Below are positions 8,597 through 16,350 of a stretch of DNA of 64,000 nucleotides, one piece after another. The number at the start of each line of letters is the position of its first letter. The stretch's first letter is position 1. Under the pieces are notes generated by a model. That model did not search any database, had not been told where the DNA came from, and was given only the letters and a program-made list of their open reading frames with translations. The DNA is from Gp6-AA40 sp036802945 (GTDB lineage: Bacteria; Acidobacteriota; Vicinamibacteria; Vicinamibacterales; UBA2999), in NCBI GenBank assembly GCA_036802945.1, contig DAIRVG010000005.1, positions 54,880 through 118,879 on the forward strand, written 5' to 3'. A program made the position numbers and the translations under genes.

Positions 8597-8619
8597 GGAT
8601 CCCGGATCCCGGCCCCCGG
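8597..8619. repeat. heptamer tandem repeat, GGATCCC x2 plus variant
   Basis: Units GGATCCC, GGATCCC, GGCCCCC, period 7, lying just after the fadN stop (8627, minus strand). Short, and related in style to the other heptamer tracts. Confidence 0.6.
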
Positions 8620-8626
8620 ACTCTGA

Positions 8627-10858
8627 CTAGTTTCGTAACGGCTTCCCGGTTTTCAGCGTGTGCTGAATACGCTCCTGCGTCTTTCGCTCGCCGACCAGAC
8701 TGAGGAATGCCTCGCGCTCAAGGTCGAGCAGTTCCTGCTCAGTCACTGTTGACGGATGAGGAAGCGACCCGCCGGCCATGATCGTCGCGAGTTTGCGTCC
8801 GATCAGCGCGTCGTGATCGCTGATGCGTCCCGCGCGCCACGCGAGGTGAATGCCAAGTTTAAGCGGCGCGAGCACCGTGTCGCCGCCGACCGGAATCGTC
8901 ATGCGCGGTGCCGGCGGTTGATATCCCTCCGCCGCCCGCTGCAAGGCGCGCGCCTTGGCGTCCGCGATCAACCGCTCGCGATTCATCGTCACGGCGTCGG
9001 TCGGACGGAGATATCCGAGGCGCTGCGCGTCCGGCGCGCTGGCGGAGACCTTCGCAAACCCGATCGCTTCGAAGGCGCGCTGGATCGGCGGCAGAAAGTC
9101 CGTCGATCCGGGCGGCATCTGCTCGGCCGCGCGAGCAACCATCTCCTTCGTGCCTCCGCCCGCCGGAATCAGTCCCACGCCCGCTTCCACGAGACCGACA
9201 TAACTCTCCGCGGCGGCCTGGACACGATCGCCATGCAGAACGATCTCGCAGGCGCCACCGATCGCGAGTCCCGCAGGCGCGACAATTACGGGCACGTCGG
9301 CATACCGCAGCGCCATCGTCGCGTTCTGGAACGCGCGGACCATCAGGTCGACTTCGTCCCAGTTCTCCTCCTGCGCCTCGAGAAGCAGCAGCATGATGTT
9401 CGCGCCGGCGGAGAAATGCTCACCCTCGTTCCCGACCACCAGCGCGGCGAAGTTCGCGGATGCTTCGCGAAGTCCCGCGTGCAGCATCTGGATCGTGTCG
9501 CCGCCGATCGCGTTCATCTTCGAGTGAAACTCGACGCAAAGAACGCCGTCGCCAAGATCGACGAGACTGGCTCCGGGGTTCTTCCTGACGACGCCGTTGC
9601 GTTGTTTTGCCGACTTGAGGAGCTGCAGATCTGGCGCGGCCGGCGGTAGCTCATGAACCTGCGGCGCGGCCCCTTCGGGTCCGCGAGCCATCCCGATCGC
9701 ATCCATGAGCTCGAACGGGCCGAGCTCCCATCCAAAGCCCCACCGCATCACACGATCGACATCGTCTGGCGAGTACGCGATGTCTGGGGTGACCTTGGCG
9801 GTGTAGTCGAGGGTAGGCGTGAGAGTGTCGCGGAGGAACTCGCCGACCCTGTCCTTGCCGGCGTAGAGCGTCTTCACGCGCTCCCGGACGTCTGTGGTGG
9901 TAGACGCTGCCTCCAGCGACGACAGGCGCGGCGACGTCCGCGGACGGTATTCAAGCGTGGCTGGATCGAGGGTCAGGATCTCGGACTCGCCGTCGGCCGT
10001 TTTCACGCGTTTGTAGAAACCCTGACCGGCCTTCTCGCCAACCATCTTGCGCTCGATCATCCTCTCGACAAACTGAGGCAGCACGAATTCGCGGCGGGCC
10101 TCTTCGTCGGGAAGGCGCTCGTGGAGATTGCGGATGACGTGCGCGAGGATGTCGATGCCGGCGAGATCGAGCGTCCTGAACGTGGCGCTCTTCGGCCGCC
10201 CGATCGCAGGTCCGGTCATCGCGTCGATTTCTTCTATCGTGTAAGCCCCGGACTCGACCAGCTTGAGGATCTTCACTACGCCATGGAGCGCTATGTGGTT
10301 GCCGATGAAATTCGGCGAGTCCTTCGCAATGACCACACCCTTGCCGAGGTGGTGATCCGCGAAATATGTGACTGCCTCGACGATGTCCTTGCTGGTTTCC
10401 GCGGTAGGGATCAGCTCCAGCAGGTGGAGATAGCGCGGAGGGTTGAAGAAATGCGTGCCCAGCCAGTGGCGGCGGAAGTCGTCGCTGCGGCCTTCCGCAA
10501 GCGTGGTGATCGGAATGCCGGACGTGTTCGAGCTGACGATCGAGCCTGGTCGCCGAGCGGCGTCGACTTTCTCGAGCAGCCCGCGCTTGATGTCGAGCTG
10601 TTCGACGACAGCCTCGATGATCCAGTCGCTGGCCTTGACCCGCGCGAGCTCGTCGAAGCCGCCTGTGGCGATCAGCTTCCACGAATCAGGTGTGAACGAG
10701 GGATCCGGTTTGAGCGCGCGCGCCCGCTTGAGCCCGTCCCTGGCGGCATCCGCCGTGACATCGAGCAGCAGGGCAGGAACGCCGGCGTTCGCGAAGTGCG
10801 CGCCAATTTGAGCGCCCATCGTCCCCGCGCCCAGGACGGCCACCGACCGAATCACCAT
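8627..10858 (-). CDS. fadN: 3-hydroxyacyl-CoA dehydrogenase / enoyl-CoA hydratase fusion (FadN type)
   Basis: 743 residues with both middle steps of beta-oxidation. The N-terminal Rossmann domain starts VAVLGAGTMGAQIG (NAD binding, about residues 6-19), with SSNTSGIPI and HFFNPPRYLHLLELIP of 3-hydroxyacyl-CoA dehydrogenase, then the C-terminal dehydrogenase domains with GRPKSATFRTLDLAGID. An enoyl-CoA hydratase/crotonase domain follows at about 480-640 (GEHFSAGANI and GLAIGGACEIVLHGD). Dehydrogenase first, hydratase second is the FadN order, the reverse of E. coli FadB. ATG 10858 is chosen because conserved sequence begins there; the frame open to 11014 is antisense to fsr. It is the first gene of the fad operon. 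Confidence 0.93.
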   Translation of the reverse strand: MVIRSVAVLGAGTMGAQIGAHFANAGVPALLLDVTADAARDGLKRARALKPDPSFTPDSWKLIATGGFDELARVKASDWIIEAVVEQLDIKRGLLEKVDAARRPGSIVSSNTSGIPITTLAEGRSDDFRRHWLGTHFFNPPRYLHLLELIPTAETSKDIVEAVTYFADHHLGKGVVIAKDSPNFIGNHIALHGVVKILKLVESGAYTIEEIDAMTGPAIGRPKSATFRTLDLAGIDILAHVIRNLHERLPDEEARREFVLPQFVERMIERKMVGEKAGQGFYKRVKTADGESEILTLDPATLEYRPRTSPRLSSLEAASTTTDVRERVKTLYAGKDRVGEFLRDTLTPTLDYTAKVTPDIAYSPDDVDRVMRWGFGWELGPFELMDAIGMARGPEGAAPQVHELPPAAPDLQLLKSAKQRNGVVRKNPGASLVDLGDGVLCVEFHSKMNAIGGDTIQMLHAGLREASANFAALVVGNEGEHFSAGANIMLLLLEAQEENWDEVDLMVRAFQNATMALRYADVPVIVAPAGLAIGGACEIVLHGDRVQAAAESYVGLVEAGVGLIPAGGGTKEMVARAAEQMPPGSTDFLPPIQRAFEAIGFAKVSASAPDAQRLGYLRPTDAVTMNRERLIADAKARALQRAAEGYQPPAPRMTIPVGGDTVLAPLKLGIHLAWRAGRISDHDALIGRKLATIMAGGSLPHPSTVTEQELLDLEREAFLSLVGERKTQERIQHTLKTGKPLRN

Positions 10859-10884
10859 CCTGCCATTGTAGGGCGAGCCACGGC

Positions 10885-10910
10885 ACCCACCGCGCGGCGC
10901 GCGGTCGGGA
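10885..10910. repeat. inverted repeat in the fadN/fsr divergent spacer
   Basis: The 111-base divergent spacer contains ACCGCGC-GGC-GCGCGGT (7-base arms) and, outside it, GCCACGGCAC facing GTGCCACGGC. A TATGCT resembling a -10 box lies near 10958 for fsr, without a convincing -35. The palindromes could be operators for a shared regulator; no regulator gene is adjacent. Confidence 0.35.
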
Positions 10911-10969
10911 CCCGCCTTCGGGCACTCCGATGTGCCACGGCGATCGTTCCGACCCGTTATGCTGAAGAG

Positions 10970-12190
10970 GTGAACACGGCGTTCGAAATCCTCGCGGCGC
11001 TCAGCTTCTGCCATCTGCTCAACGACATGATGCAGTCGCTGATCCCGGCCATCTATCCGATCCTCAAAGAAAACCTCCGTCTCGATTTCACCCAGATCGG
11101 CCTCATCACGCTCGTCCTCCAGATGAGTGGCGCGTTACTGCAGCCGGTGATCGGCTTCTACGCGGACCGCCGTCCGTGGCCGTACGCGCTGGCGGCAGGC
11201 ATGGGATTCTCCCTCGCAGGAATGATCCTCCTGGCGAGAGCCGGCAGCTTCGCGTTGGTGCTGGCGGCGACGTCGCTGGTTGGCCTCGGCTCGTCGGTCT
11301 TTCATCCCGAGTCGTCGCGGATCGCGCGAGCGGCATCAGGAGGTCGGCATGGGTTTGCACAGTCCCTATTCCAGGTCGGCGGCAACCTTGGATCGTCGTT
11401 CGGACCGTTGCTGGCGGCATTCATCGTGCTCCCGCGGGGGCAGTCGAGCATCGCGTGGTTTTCCATCGCCGCGGTGATCGCGATCGCGTTTCTCCTCCAT
11501 ATCGGCAGCTGGTACCAGGGGAGCGGCGCGATCCATGCCGCGAGACGTGCCGTTTCGGCGAGTCCGTATGCGGTGTCATCCCGGCAGGTTGTGATTGCGA
11601 TCTCCATCCTCCTGGCGCTGCTCTTCTCGAAGTTCATCTACCTGGCGAGCCTGGGCAGCTATTACACGTTTTATCTGATCAGCCGCTTTGACCTGTCTGT
11701 GCAGAGCGCGCAGATCCATCTTTTCGTTTTCCTGGGAGCAGTCGCGGCTGGAACAATCATCGGCGGCCCGGTCGGAGACCGCATCGGACGGCGCCAGGTG
11801 ATCCTCTGGTCTATCCTCGGCGTCCTGCCGTTCACGCTGGCACTGCCGTACGCCAATCTGTTCTGGACGCGCATCCTCAGCGTGGTGATCGGGATGGTGC
11901 TGGCGTCCGCGTTCTCGGTCATCGTGGTCTACGCGCAGGAGCTCATGCCTGGGCGCGTCGGCATGATCGCGGGCCTGTTCTTCGGCGTGGCGTTCGGCAT
12001 CAGCGGGATCGGGGCTGCACTGCTCGGCTCGCTGGCCGATCGAACCGATATCTTCTTCGTCTATCGCCTCTGCTCGTACCTACCGGCGATCGGCGTGCTG
12101 GCGCTGTGGCTTCCGCGTGTGGAAACCGCGAAGCCGCACGTCGCGCCGTTCATCGAGCCCGTACCGGACCTCGGGCCAGTGGGCGAGTAA
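10970..12190 (+). CDS. fsr: MFS exporter, fosmidomycin-resistance (Fsr) family
   Basis: 406 residues with about 12 membrane segments. The N-terminus LNDMMQSLIPAIYPILKE and the loop GFYADRRPWPYALAAGMG match the Fsr group of major facilitator drug exporters; the mid-protein GDRIGRRQVILWS is the second MFS loop motif. Predicted inner-membrane, proton-driven export of small toxic compounds; the actual substrate is unknown. GTG 10970 is the only good start near the conserved region; the upstream open frame is antisense to fadN. The 3' end overlaps the convergent DDAH-like gene by 41 bases. Confidence 0.85.
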   Translation: MNTAFEILAALSFCHLLNDMMQSLIPAIYPILKENLRLDFTQIGLITLVLQMSGALLQPVIGFYADRRPWPYALAAGMGFSLAGMILLARAGSFALVLAATSLVGLGSSVFHPESSRIARAASGGRHGFAQSLFQVGGNLGSSFGPLLAAFIVLPRGQSSIAWFSIAAVIAIAFLLHIGSWYQGSGAIHAARRAVSASPYAVSSRQVVIAISILLALLFSKFIYLASLGSYYTFYLISRFDLSVQSAQIHLFVFLGAVAAGTIIGGPVGDRIGRRQVILWSILGVLPFTLALPYANLFWTRILSVVIGMVLASAFSVIVVYAQELMPGRVGMIAGLFFGVAFGISGIGAALLGSLADRTDIFFVYRLCSYLPAIGVLALWLPRVETAKPHVAPFIEPVPDLGPVGE

Positions 12191-13037
12191 GGCACGTCGG
12201 ACCGCCCGCGCCTTTGACGCTGATCTCGTCCCCCTTGTAGTCGGTCACCTGAGCGCCCGCGCGTTCCAGCGCCGCGCGGGTGCGCGGGTTTCCCGCCAGC
12301 ATCAGGCATTGCCGTGGCGCGAGGGCGAGAACGTTTGTGCCCATGCTGTCAAACTCGCCGTCCGGAACTTCGACGAACGTGTAGCCGCGCTCAATCAGGC
12401 GTTCGCGAAATACCACCGAAAGGAGAGGGGAGTACACGACAGCGAGGTTGTCGTCGACGGGACTGATGAGCGACATCAAGTGGAGTACGTCGCCAGGGCC
12501 GCGCCAGTGGGGCAGCGGCACGATAATCAGCTCGTCGATCGAGTCGGCGAGCAGCGCTCGAAACTGCCGGATGCCTTCGTCGTTCGTCCGATAGCCTCGA
12601 CCGACGGCGACCGTTCGATCGTCGAGCCACACGACGTCGCCCCCTTCAAGGCATCCCGGCTCGGCGATTGCGCCGACGACCGGAATGCCGAGCCGCCTGA
12701 ACGTCGCCTCCTGAGACGACGGCTCGGTGGCGCGAAGCCGCTTGCCCATCCTGCACAGAATGACGCCGTGCGCACAGACGACCGACGCGTCGCGCGCGTA
12801 GAGCGAATCGAGGTTCGTCCGTTCGTCGCGTGGAAGAAAATCGATTCGAGCGCCGGCCGTGCGAATGATCTCGAGAAGCGCTTCGTACTCGTCGATTGCT
12901 TTCGGCAGCGACGGCGCGGCTGCGAAGTTGAGACGTGTCCATTGCGCCGCGATCGTCCCTGCGTCCACGAACGCTTCCCGCGGATGCTTCACGAGCACAC
13001 GCGTGAGGCGATCGACCTCGGACATCCTATCGCTCAC
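12150..13037 (-). CDS. dimethylarginine dimethylaminohydrolase-like amidinohydrolase
   Basis: 295 residues of the guanidino-group-modifying superfamily. Seen: EGGDVVWLDDRTVAVGRGYRTN (substrate-binding acid pair), LPHWRGPGDVLHL with the expected catalytic His, and GAGGPTCLTRPL with the nucleophilic Cys near the C-terminus. This fits DDAH, which hydrolyses methylated arginines to citrulline and amine; arginine deiminase is less likely given the short length. GTG 13037 is used; ATG 13025 is an alternative. It overlaps the MaoC stop, so the two are co-transcribed. Confidence 0.82.
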   Translation of the reverse strand: MSDRMSEVDRLTRVLVKHPREAFVDAGTIAAQWTRLNFAAAPSLPKAIDEYEALLEIIRTAGARIDFLPRDERTNLDSLYARDASVVCAHGVILCRMGKRLRATEPSSQEATFRRLGIPVVGAIAEPGCLEGGDVVWLDDRTVAVGRGYRTNDEGIRQFRALLADSIDELIIVPLPHWRGPGDVLHLMSLISPVDDNLAVVYSPLLSVVFRERLIERGYTFVEVPDGEFDSMGTNVLALAPRQCLMLAGNPRTRAALERAGAQVTDYKGDEISVKGAGGPTCLTRPLARGPVRAR

Positions 13038-13500
13038 GCGCCTGGAGCATGTTCATCGCCTTCACCGACATGACGACCTCGCCTCGCTGGTTCAGGACTT
13101 CGAACAACGTATGGATGATTCCTCGATCGGGCTTCGAGCGCGAGCGGCGCGCCTCGAGCACGGTGGCGCGCACCGACAGCGTATCGCCCGGCCGGACGGG
13201 CTGCGTCCAGCGCACCTCGTCGACGCCAGGCGACGCAAGGCTGGCGACGTGCGACAGGTAGTGATCCACGATGAGACGCATCATGAGACCAGCGGTATGC
13301 CATCCGCTGGCGATCACGCCGCCAAAGGGCGTGCGCTTTGCCGCTTCGGGATCGACGTGGAACGGTTGGGGATCGTACCGGCGGGCGAATTCGACGACGT
13401 CGTGCTCCTCGACCGTGATCCGCCCGAACTCATGGACGCTTCCGGCAACGTAGTCCTCGAAGTAGCGGTCTTCAATGGGCCTCGTGAACTGCGCGGTCAT
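13027..13500 (-). CDS. MaoC-like (R)-hydratase/dehydratase
   Basis: 157 residues, a single hot-dog domain. The catalytic segment RRYDPQPFHVDPEAAKRTPFGG carries the Asp-His pair of MaoC and R-specific enoyl-CoA hydratases, followed by IASGWHTAGLMMRL. It probably hydrates or dehydrates a CoA thioester in the cytoplasm. It starts 12 bases after the stop of the ABC permease and its end overlaps the DDAH-like gene. The mixed neighbourhood does not define a pathway. Confidence 0.85.
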   Translation of the reverse strand: MTAQFTRPIEDRYFEDYVAGSVHEFGRITVEEHDVVEFARRYDPQPFHVDPEAAKRTPFGGVIASGWHTAGLMMRLIVDHYLSHVASLASPGVDEVRWTQPVRPGDTLSVRATVLEARRSRSKPDRGIIHTLFEVLNQRGEVVMSVKAMNMLQARER

Positions 13501-13511
13501 TGACGCCGATC

Positions 13512-14330
13512 CTACTTCCAGCGCGTCAGGATGGATTCGCGATCGAACAGCCTGATGCCGATCGCCATCAGTACCGCGTTCAGCGTCGCGAGTCCCGCAG
13601 AGATGATGAGAATCAGGGTGCTCGTCAGCCGCACGGTGCCGGTAAACTGCGCCACCAGCAGCGCGCTGATCGGCAGGATGATCAACGCCCCAATCTGCTG
13701 CGCGCTCCGGGCATCGTTGACCCGCGAAGACACGCAGACCGCCAGCTGCAACGCCGCAAGCGACGCGAGCGGACCGAGCAGGAAAATCGTCAGCAGCGAC
13801 CGCGGAAACAGAAGTACCCGGTAGACCCCCGCGTGAGCGAATAGCACAATGCCAAACAGGTAGAGAGCAAAACAGATCGTCACCAGGACGATGCCAGGCA
13901 CAAGCGCACCGAGGACCTTCGCCGCGAGCAGCTCGAACGTCGTGAGCGGCGTCGCAAGGAGCGGCTCGAGCGTGCGCGCCTGCTTTTCGCCGATGACCGC
14001 GTACGCCGCCACCGACATCGCGCCTGCTACTGGCGTGACGACGAGCAGAATCAGGAATTGCTGGAAGATGAACGCCTGAATAGCGCCTTCCGGGTCGAGG
14101 CTGCTCGTTGCCGGCTGATCGCGATACATCTCGATCGCGACCCTGAAGTCACTGGAATCGGCCAGACGCTCGCCCGTGAAATACGGGACCGCAATGGCGA
14201 CGACGAACGGGATCACGATCGAGATCACGCCGGTCATCACCGCTGGTACGAAGAGGCCCGGGTTGCCGCGGAGATCCTCGAGCTCCTTTGCGAGCAGCGC
14301 GCCGATGCGTCGCATCCCTCGACCGGTCAT
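13512..14330 (-). CDS. ABC-2 type exporter permease
   Basis: 272 residues. A cytoplasmic N-terminus (GALLAKELEDLRGNPGLF) precedes about six membrane segments: VISIVIPFVVAIAV, FLILLVVTPVAGAM, ALVPGIVLVTICFALYL, SLLTIFLLGPLASLA, IGALIILPISALLV and TLILIISAGLATL. The pattern VIGEKQARTLEPLLATPL after the second segment is characteristic of ABC-2 (NatB-like) permeases. Its ATG overlaps the stop of the ATPase gene by 4 bases, so the pair forms one exporter of unknown substrate. Confidence 0.85.
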   Translation of the reverse strand: MTGRGMRRIGALLAKELEDLRGNPGLFVPAVMTGVISIVIPFVVAIAVPYFTGERLADSSDFRVAIEMYRDQPATSSLDPEGAIQAFIFQQFLILLVVTPVAGAMSVAAYAVIGEKQARTLEPLLATPLTTFELLAAKVLGALVPGIVLVTICFALYLFGIVLFAHAGVYRVLLFPRSLLTIFLLGPLASLAALQLAVCVSSRVNDARSAQQIGALIILPISALLVAQFTGTVRLTSTLILIISAGLATLNAVLMAIGIRLFDRESILTRWK

Positions 14331-15253
14331 GCCTTCTCCTTGTCGAGCAGCCGCAGATAGACGTGTTCGAGCGGCGCTTCCTCCGCCGTCACCGACACCA
14401 CGTCAGCCCCGCCGTGCACCAGCGCCCTCACGATTGCCGGCGCACGCGTCGCCACATCGTCCACTCCGATGGACAACGCGCGATCGGTCGCGCGGACATC
14501 GTTGAACGCCGGGCCCAGCATGTTGGCAAATCCTTTGGCGGGCTGGGCCAGCGTGACGAGGACTCGCGCGCCAAACAGGCGCGCCCGAAGCGCGGAGGGT
14601 GTGTCGAGCGCGACCAGGCGCGTCCGCAGGACGGCGACGCGATTTGCGATGCGCTGTACTTCGTCGAGGTTGTGCGTCGAAAGCAGCACCGCTCGGCGCT
14701 CGTCGCGCAGCCGCAGAATCAATTCGCGGACATCGCGCGCGCTCTCGGGATCGAGGCCTGAAGTCGGTTCGTCGAGGAGCACGATCTCAGGCTTGTGGAG
14801 CAGCGTGCGCGCAAGCGCGACGCGTTGCTTCAGCCCCTTCGACAGCTGGGCAGCGCGCTCGTCTCTGCGGGTGCGAATGTCGAACAGTTCGAGCACGTCA
14901 TCCACCGTGCGCGCCGGATTCGCCAGGCCGTGCAGACGCGCGTAGACGAGGAGGTTCTGGCCAACGGTCAATCGATCCCACAGGCCCGGCGCTTCGGTCA
15001 GGAAACCGATTCGACCGCGCAGCCGGGGCGCCGCCCGGCGCGACATCGCTTCGTTGTCGATGCGTACGTCACCGGACGAGGGATCGATGAGCCCCGCCAG
15101 CATCCGCAGCGTGGTCGTTTTTCCGGCGCCGTTCGGGCCGAGCAGCGCGAAGATCTCGCCGGGCACGAGATTGAACGAGACGTCCTCCACCGCGAGGCGT
15201 GAGTCGAAGCGGCGGGTGAGATGTGACGCGATCAGAGTTGCCACGGAGGTCAA
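14327..15253 (-). CDS. ABC transporter ATP-binding protein
   Basis: 308 residues. Walker A GPNGAGKTTT at about 39-48, the Q-loop near GRIGFLTEAPGLWDRLTV, signature LSKGLKQRVALARTL, Walker B EIVLLDEPTSGLDP and the switch His in LLSTHNLDEV. A C-terminal extension of about 90 residues resembles other NatA/CcmA-like exporter ATPases. The start is uncertain: TTG 15253 or GTG 15244. A nonamer-repeat element begins right upstream, leaving no obvious promoter space. Confidence 0.9.
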   Translation of the reverse strand: MTSVATLIASHLTRRFDSRLAVEDVSFNLVPGEIFALLGPNGAGKTTTLRMLAGLIDPSSGDVRIDNEAMSRRAAPRLRGRIGFLTEAPGLWDRLTVGQNLLVYARLHGLANPARTVDDVLELFDIRTRRDERAAQLSKGLKQRVALARTLLHKPEIVLLDEPTSGLDPESARDVRELILRLRDERRAVLLSTHNLDEVQRIANRVAVLRTRLVALDTPSALRARLFGARVLVTLAQPAKGFANMLGPAFNDVRATDRALSIGVDDVATRAPAIVRALVHGGADVVSVTAEEAPLEHVYLRLLDKEKA

Positions 15254-15388
15254 GAAGACGATGTTGAACCACGAAGGTCACGAAGGACACGAAGCTTAGA
15301 ACACAAAGAAAGCATTATTACCTTTGTGATCTGTACCTTCGTGCTCTTCCGTGTCCTTCGTGGTTCAAGGCGTCTTCGTGCCCTTGTC
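15251..15388. repeat. CACGAAGG nonamer inverted element I-a
   Basis: Left arm from 15264 reads TTGAACCACGAAGG then CACGAAGGA and CACGAAG units (period 9). The right arm, ending at 15368, is its imperfect reverse complement (CTTCGTG, CCTTCGTGG, TTCAA). An outer pair (CAAGAAGACG and CGTCTTCGTGCCCTTG) extends it. The centre is AT-rich. It fills most of the 213-base spacer between the ABC ATPase and the exported protein. Closely related elements are at 20364-20503 and 43555-43651. Confidence 0.85.
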
Positions 15389-15466
15389 GGCGTGCCAACG
15401 CCGGCGGGCGGCGAGCAGGCCACCCCCGCCGGCCAGCGCCAGCATTCGGACGAGCCCCACGAGCGG
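15365..15466 (-). pseudogene. orphaned C-terminal sorting-tail remnant
   Basis: In-frame continuation of the gene ending at 15467. After the stop the frame reads PLVGLVRMLALAGGGG, LLAARRRW, HADKGTKTP, then TGA. A hydrophobic helix followed by an Arg cluster directly after LPTTASP is what a cell-surface sorting signal would look like. Either a real nonsense mutation, a sequencing error, or coincidence; the fit of motif, helix and basic tail makes coincidence less likely. Confidence 0.5.
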
Positions 15467-16132
15467 TTACGGACTGGCTGTTGTCGGCAGCTCCGCCGCT
15501 TCGTTCTGACCAGTGGTCCCGACAGGCTTCTCCAACTCGCTGCCAGAAGTGCCAACCGGTCGTGACTCCTCGCTCGCGACCTGTGCGGCCTGCTGATCGG
15601 CAGTCAGCGCGGCCGTATTGGCTGGTTCCACTGCGACGACGCGCGCCTTAACACCCTTGGCGGCGTCCGTGTCGGCCGCGAGGATTGGTTGAAGCGTTGC
15701 CGCCGCAAGCTGCTTCGCCTGCTCTCCTCGATAGATAAACTCGCTCCCCGCAAGATCGGTGGGGTAGTACAGCACGTGGATGGCCGGTGGCACGCCCTGC
15801 CGTGTCTCAGTGAATATCACGACGGGCTTGCCGTTGGCCGCGTTCAGCTCCTCGACGGTGCGATTGGGCGTCGGCACGTAGAAGAAAACCGCGAAGATGT
15901 GCCGCTGATTCGCGTCTAGTACCTGCCAGATTTTATGCGTGTCTGGGTCCGCCAGGCGGAACGCGTACCTACCTGCCGGAAGCGTCGCCCCCGGCACCTG
16001 CACCGCGCCACTGAATGTGAGGAAGGTCAGCTTGTTGGCCGTGGAGCCTTGCGCGAAAACGTGTGTAGGCGTCGAAGCCGCGAGGAACATTGCAGCGAGG
16101 ATGCTCGCGGCCACTGAAGTGATGCGTGTCAT
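15467..16132 (-). CDS. exported protein with interrupted LPxTASP-like tail
   Basis: 221 residues. Signal peptide MTRITSVAASILAAMFLA with cleavage after HVFA, then a compact domain (LTFLTFSGAVQVPG, LPAGRYAFRLADPD, AIHVLYYP) and a low-complexity C-terminus ending ELPTTASP. AGGAG precedes ATG 16132. The stop TAA (15469-15467) is followed in frame by PLVGLVRMLALAGGGG then LLAARRR before the next stop at 15365, i.e. a hydrophobic segment and basic end as in sortase-type tails. One base change (TAA from TTA) would join the two. Function unknown; I associate the domain with Acidobacteria. Confidence 0.75.
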   Translation of the reverse strand: MTRITSVAASILAAMFLAASTPTHVFAQGSTANKLTFLTFSGAVQVPGATLPAGRYAFRLADPDTHKIWQVLDANQRHIFAVFFYVPTPNRTVEELNAANGKPVVIFTETRQGVPPAIHVLYYPTDLAGSEFIYRGEQAKQLAAATLQPILAADTDAAKGVKARVVAVEPANTAALTADQQAAQVASEESRPVGTSGSELEKPVGTTGQNEAAELPTTASP

Positions 16133-16289
16133 GTTGGTTCTCCTGCTTACGCCCGTCAAGGGAGCAACCTGTATGCCTCGACTTTGTGCAGGTCGTGTGA
16201 TCGGCATGACTCATCTGAATCGCACGGACTGCCATTTGCTCTTTCGAGCATGTCGCGGACGCGATGCAGGTGTGTATGGCGGAACTGTA

Positions 16290-16341
16290 CTGATCTGTGC
16301 CTTCGTGCTCTTCGGCGCTCACGCGCGTTCGTCGTGTCCTT
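16290..16341. repeat. degenerate one-arm CACGAAGG-type remnant
   Basis: GATCTGTGCCTTCGTGCTCTTC closely matches the right arm of the element at 15251-15388 (15331-15352), followed by weaker TTCGTCGTGTCCTTG. No left arm is visible. It sits in the 218-base spacer upstream of the exported protein; the rest of that spacer shows no gene. Confidence 0.55.
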
Positions 16342-16350
16342 GTCCGCTGC

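Noticed and set aside
9653..10969. Long plus-strand open frame running into the Fsr-like gene
   Set aside because: It is antisense to the well-supported fadN; protein-like sequence begins only at GTG 10970.
15264..15299. Small protein rich in HEGHEGHE from the nonamer repeat
   Set aside because: The reading is only a translation of CACGAAGG units; it has no start context and differs between copies.
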